From: SAR86 cluster bacterium
Lineage (GTDB): Bacteria > Pseudomonadota > Gammaproteobacteria > SAR86 > D2472
DNA: 7,671 nucleotides
Direction of reading: 5' to 3'
Assembly: GCA_029248485.1 (NCBI GenBank)
Contig: JAQWJG010000005.1
Location: 1-7,671 of the forward strand
The notes beneath the pieces were generated by a model. That model worked only from the letters and a program-made list of their open reading frames with translations, did no database searches and was not told where the DNA came from. The first letter of the stretch is position 1; each line of letters starts with the position of its first letter. The translations under genes and the position numbers were made by a program. Shown here one piece after another: positions 7,031-7,671 of the stretch.

Positions 7031-7649
7031 TAAGGCATACAATTGTGTCTACTCTTTCAAATAGTTGAAAACCTTCCTTTAACGCTTTTTGAAAAACTAG
7101 ATATGGTGCTTGCCCACCATCTTCTGGTTTCTCATAAATGTCATGAATAACTAATGCTCCCTGGGAATGAAGTTTAGAGCTCCAGTTATCATAATCACTC
7201 ATTGCTGATGCTTCAGTATGACTACCGTCAATAAACAAGAGACCTAATTCTGTTCCCCATGAAGGAGCGATAGAATTTGCATTAGCAAGAATTGGAATTA
7301 CCCATTTGCTTTCTTCAAATTGCTGAAGGTTTGATTGCATTAATGGCACAGTATTCACACGGCCTAATTTTTCATCATAAATTTTCTCATCAAAATATTC
7401 TTCACCAAGCTGATGCTCTTCTGAACCAGAATGATGGTCCACTGTATATACCAACTGATTGTGGATTGAGCTTCCAGCAGCTATATATAATGCAGACTTG
7501 CCTCCAAATGTACCAATTTCAAGCGCAGGTCCATAATGAGCAAACTCTTCCGCCCATTTCGTCAATGCTAATCCCTCATGACTGGGCATGAAGCCTTTAA
7601 GATTATTTAATTGATCAAAGTCCATATTATTTATAAAAGTTTTTTCCAA
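7020..7649 (-). CDS. Class I SAM-dependent methyltransferase, Methyltransf_24/TylF-like (5' end uncertain)
   Basis: At least 209 residues and unrelated in detail to the methyltransferase at 5286-5990. SAM-binding motif I is LEIGTFGGKSA (43-53). Asp71 in YTVDHHSGSEEH (68-79) is the probable ribose ligand. LLFIDGSHT (137-145) with Asp141, DYDNW (152-156) and VIHDI (167-171) resemble the metal-assisted O-methyltransferase type, and DGGQAPYLVF (177-186) closes the core. The start is uncertain. TTG at 7649 and ATG at 7625 are possible, but the frame stays open through IGDLNRRLEK to the window edge, so the true start may lie outside. The family-like GFMPSHEGLAL begins only at residue 19, so any of these is compatible. 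It runs head-on into the toroid gene with overlapping stops. The substrate is unknown; its partners suggest it acts on the same product. Confidence 0.85.
   Translation of the reverse strand: MEKTFINNMDFDQLNNLKGFMPSHEGLALTKWAEEFAHYGPALEIGTFGGKSALYIAAGSSIHNQLVYTVDHHSGSEEHQLGEEYFDEKIYDEKLGRVNTVPLMQSNLQQFEESKWVIPILANANSIAPSWGTELGLLFIDGSHTEASAMSDYDNWSSKLHSQGALVIHDIYEKPEDGGQAPYLVFQKALKEGFQLFERVDTIVCLTKA
7024..7036. other. Short perfect inverted repeat at the convergent stop overlap
   Basis: The bases GCCTTAGTAAGGC form a perfect 6+1+6 inverted repeat lying exactly over the two convergent stop codons. As RNA it could fold into a 4-5 bp stem with a small loop. There is no T-run after it on either strand, so it is a poor intrinsic terminator. 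Part of the symmetry may come simply from the two stop codons facing each other. The repeat is plainly seen; any role in ending the two transcripts is speculation. Confidence 0.3.
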
Positions 7650-7671
7650 CCGTCGATTTAAATCGCCTATG

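Noticed and set aside
7292..7591. A 99-codon plus-strand frame opposite the second methyltransferase
   Set aside because: The minus-strand frame has all the SAM methyltransferase motifs; the plus-strand translation has no recognisable feature.

Overview
The window looks like chromosomal DNA of a gammaproteobacterium with a small, AT-rich, tightly packed genome. The lineage evidence is a SlmA-type nucleoid-occlusion TetR protein (essentially a gammaproteobacterial protein), a class A penicillin-binding protein of PBP1A type and an AlgC-type phosphomannomutase. Base composition is low in G+C (rows counted by hand range from 25 to 38 %). Intergenic gaps are tiny or negative, and no gene has a clear Shine-Dalgarno motif. 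A streamlined marine group such as SAR86 is a reasonable guess, but it cannot be fixed from this window.

Left part (1-3047): the 3' part of mrcA (PBP1A, plus strand) runs tail-to-tail into a minus-strand pair, algC then slmA, with a 2 bp gap between mrcA and slmA. These are housekeeping genes for peptidoglycan cross-linking, sugar-phosphate supply for envelope polysaccharides, and placement of division. A 66 bp divergent intergenic region (3048-3113) is the only real regulatory space. It carries a consensus TATAAT facing algC.

Right part (3114-7671): ilvE (branched-chain aminotransferase) leads a plus-strand row of four genes: ilvE, a GT4 glycosyltransferase, a class I SAM methyltransferase and a protein with squalene-cyclase-like QW repeats. 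The last three overlap by 7 and 4 bases, a strong sign of translational coupling. A second, unrelated SAM methyltransferase (Methyltransf_24-like) meets them from the opposite strand with an 11 base tail-to-tail overlap, and its reading frame is open to the window end.

The four genes after ilvE (GT4, methyltransferase, alpha/alpha-toroid protein, methyltransferase) form the most interesting part. All four carry distinctive motifs that I associate, from memory and unverified, with a functionally uncharacterised gene set common in Actinobacteria. I infer a small cytoplasmic pathway that glycosylates and methylates an unknown, possibly lipid or terpenoid, product. Nothing in the sequence identifies the substrate. 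No mobile element, tRNA, rRNA, CRISPR array or long repeat was seen, and no gene-free stretch exceeds 66 bp.
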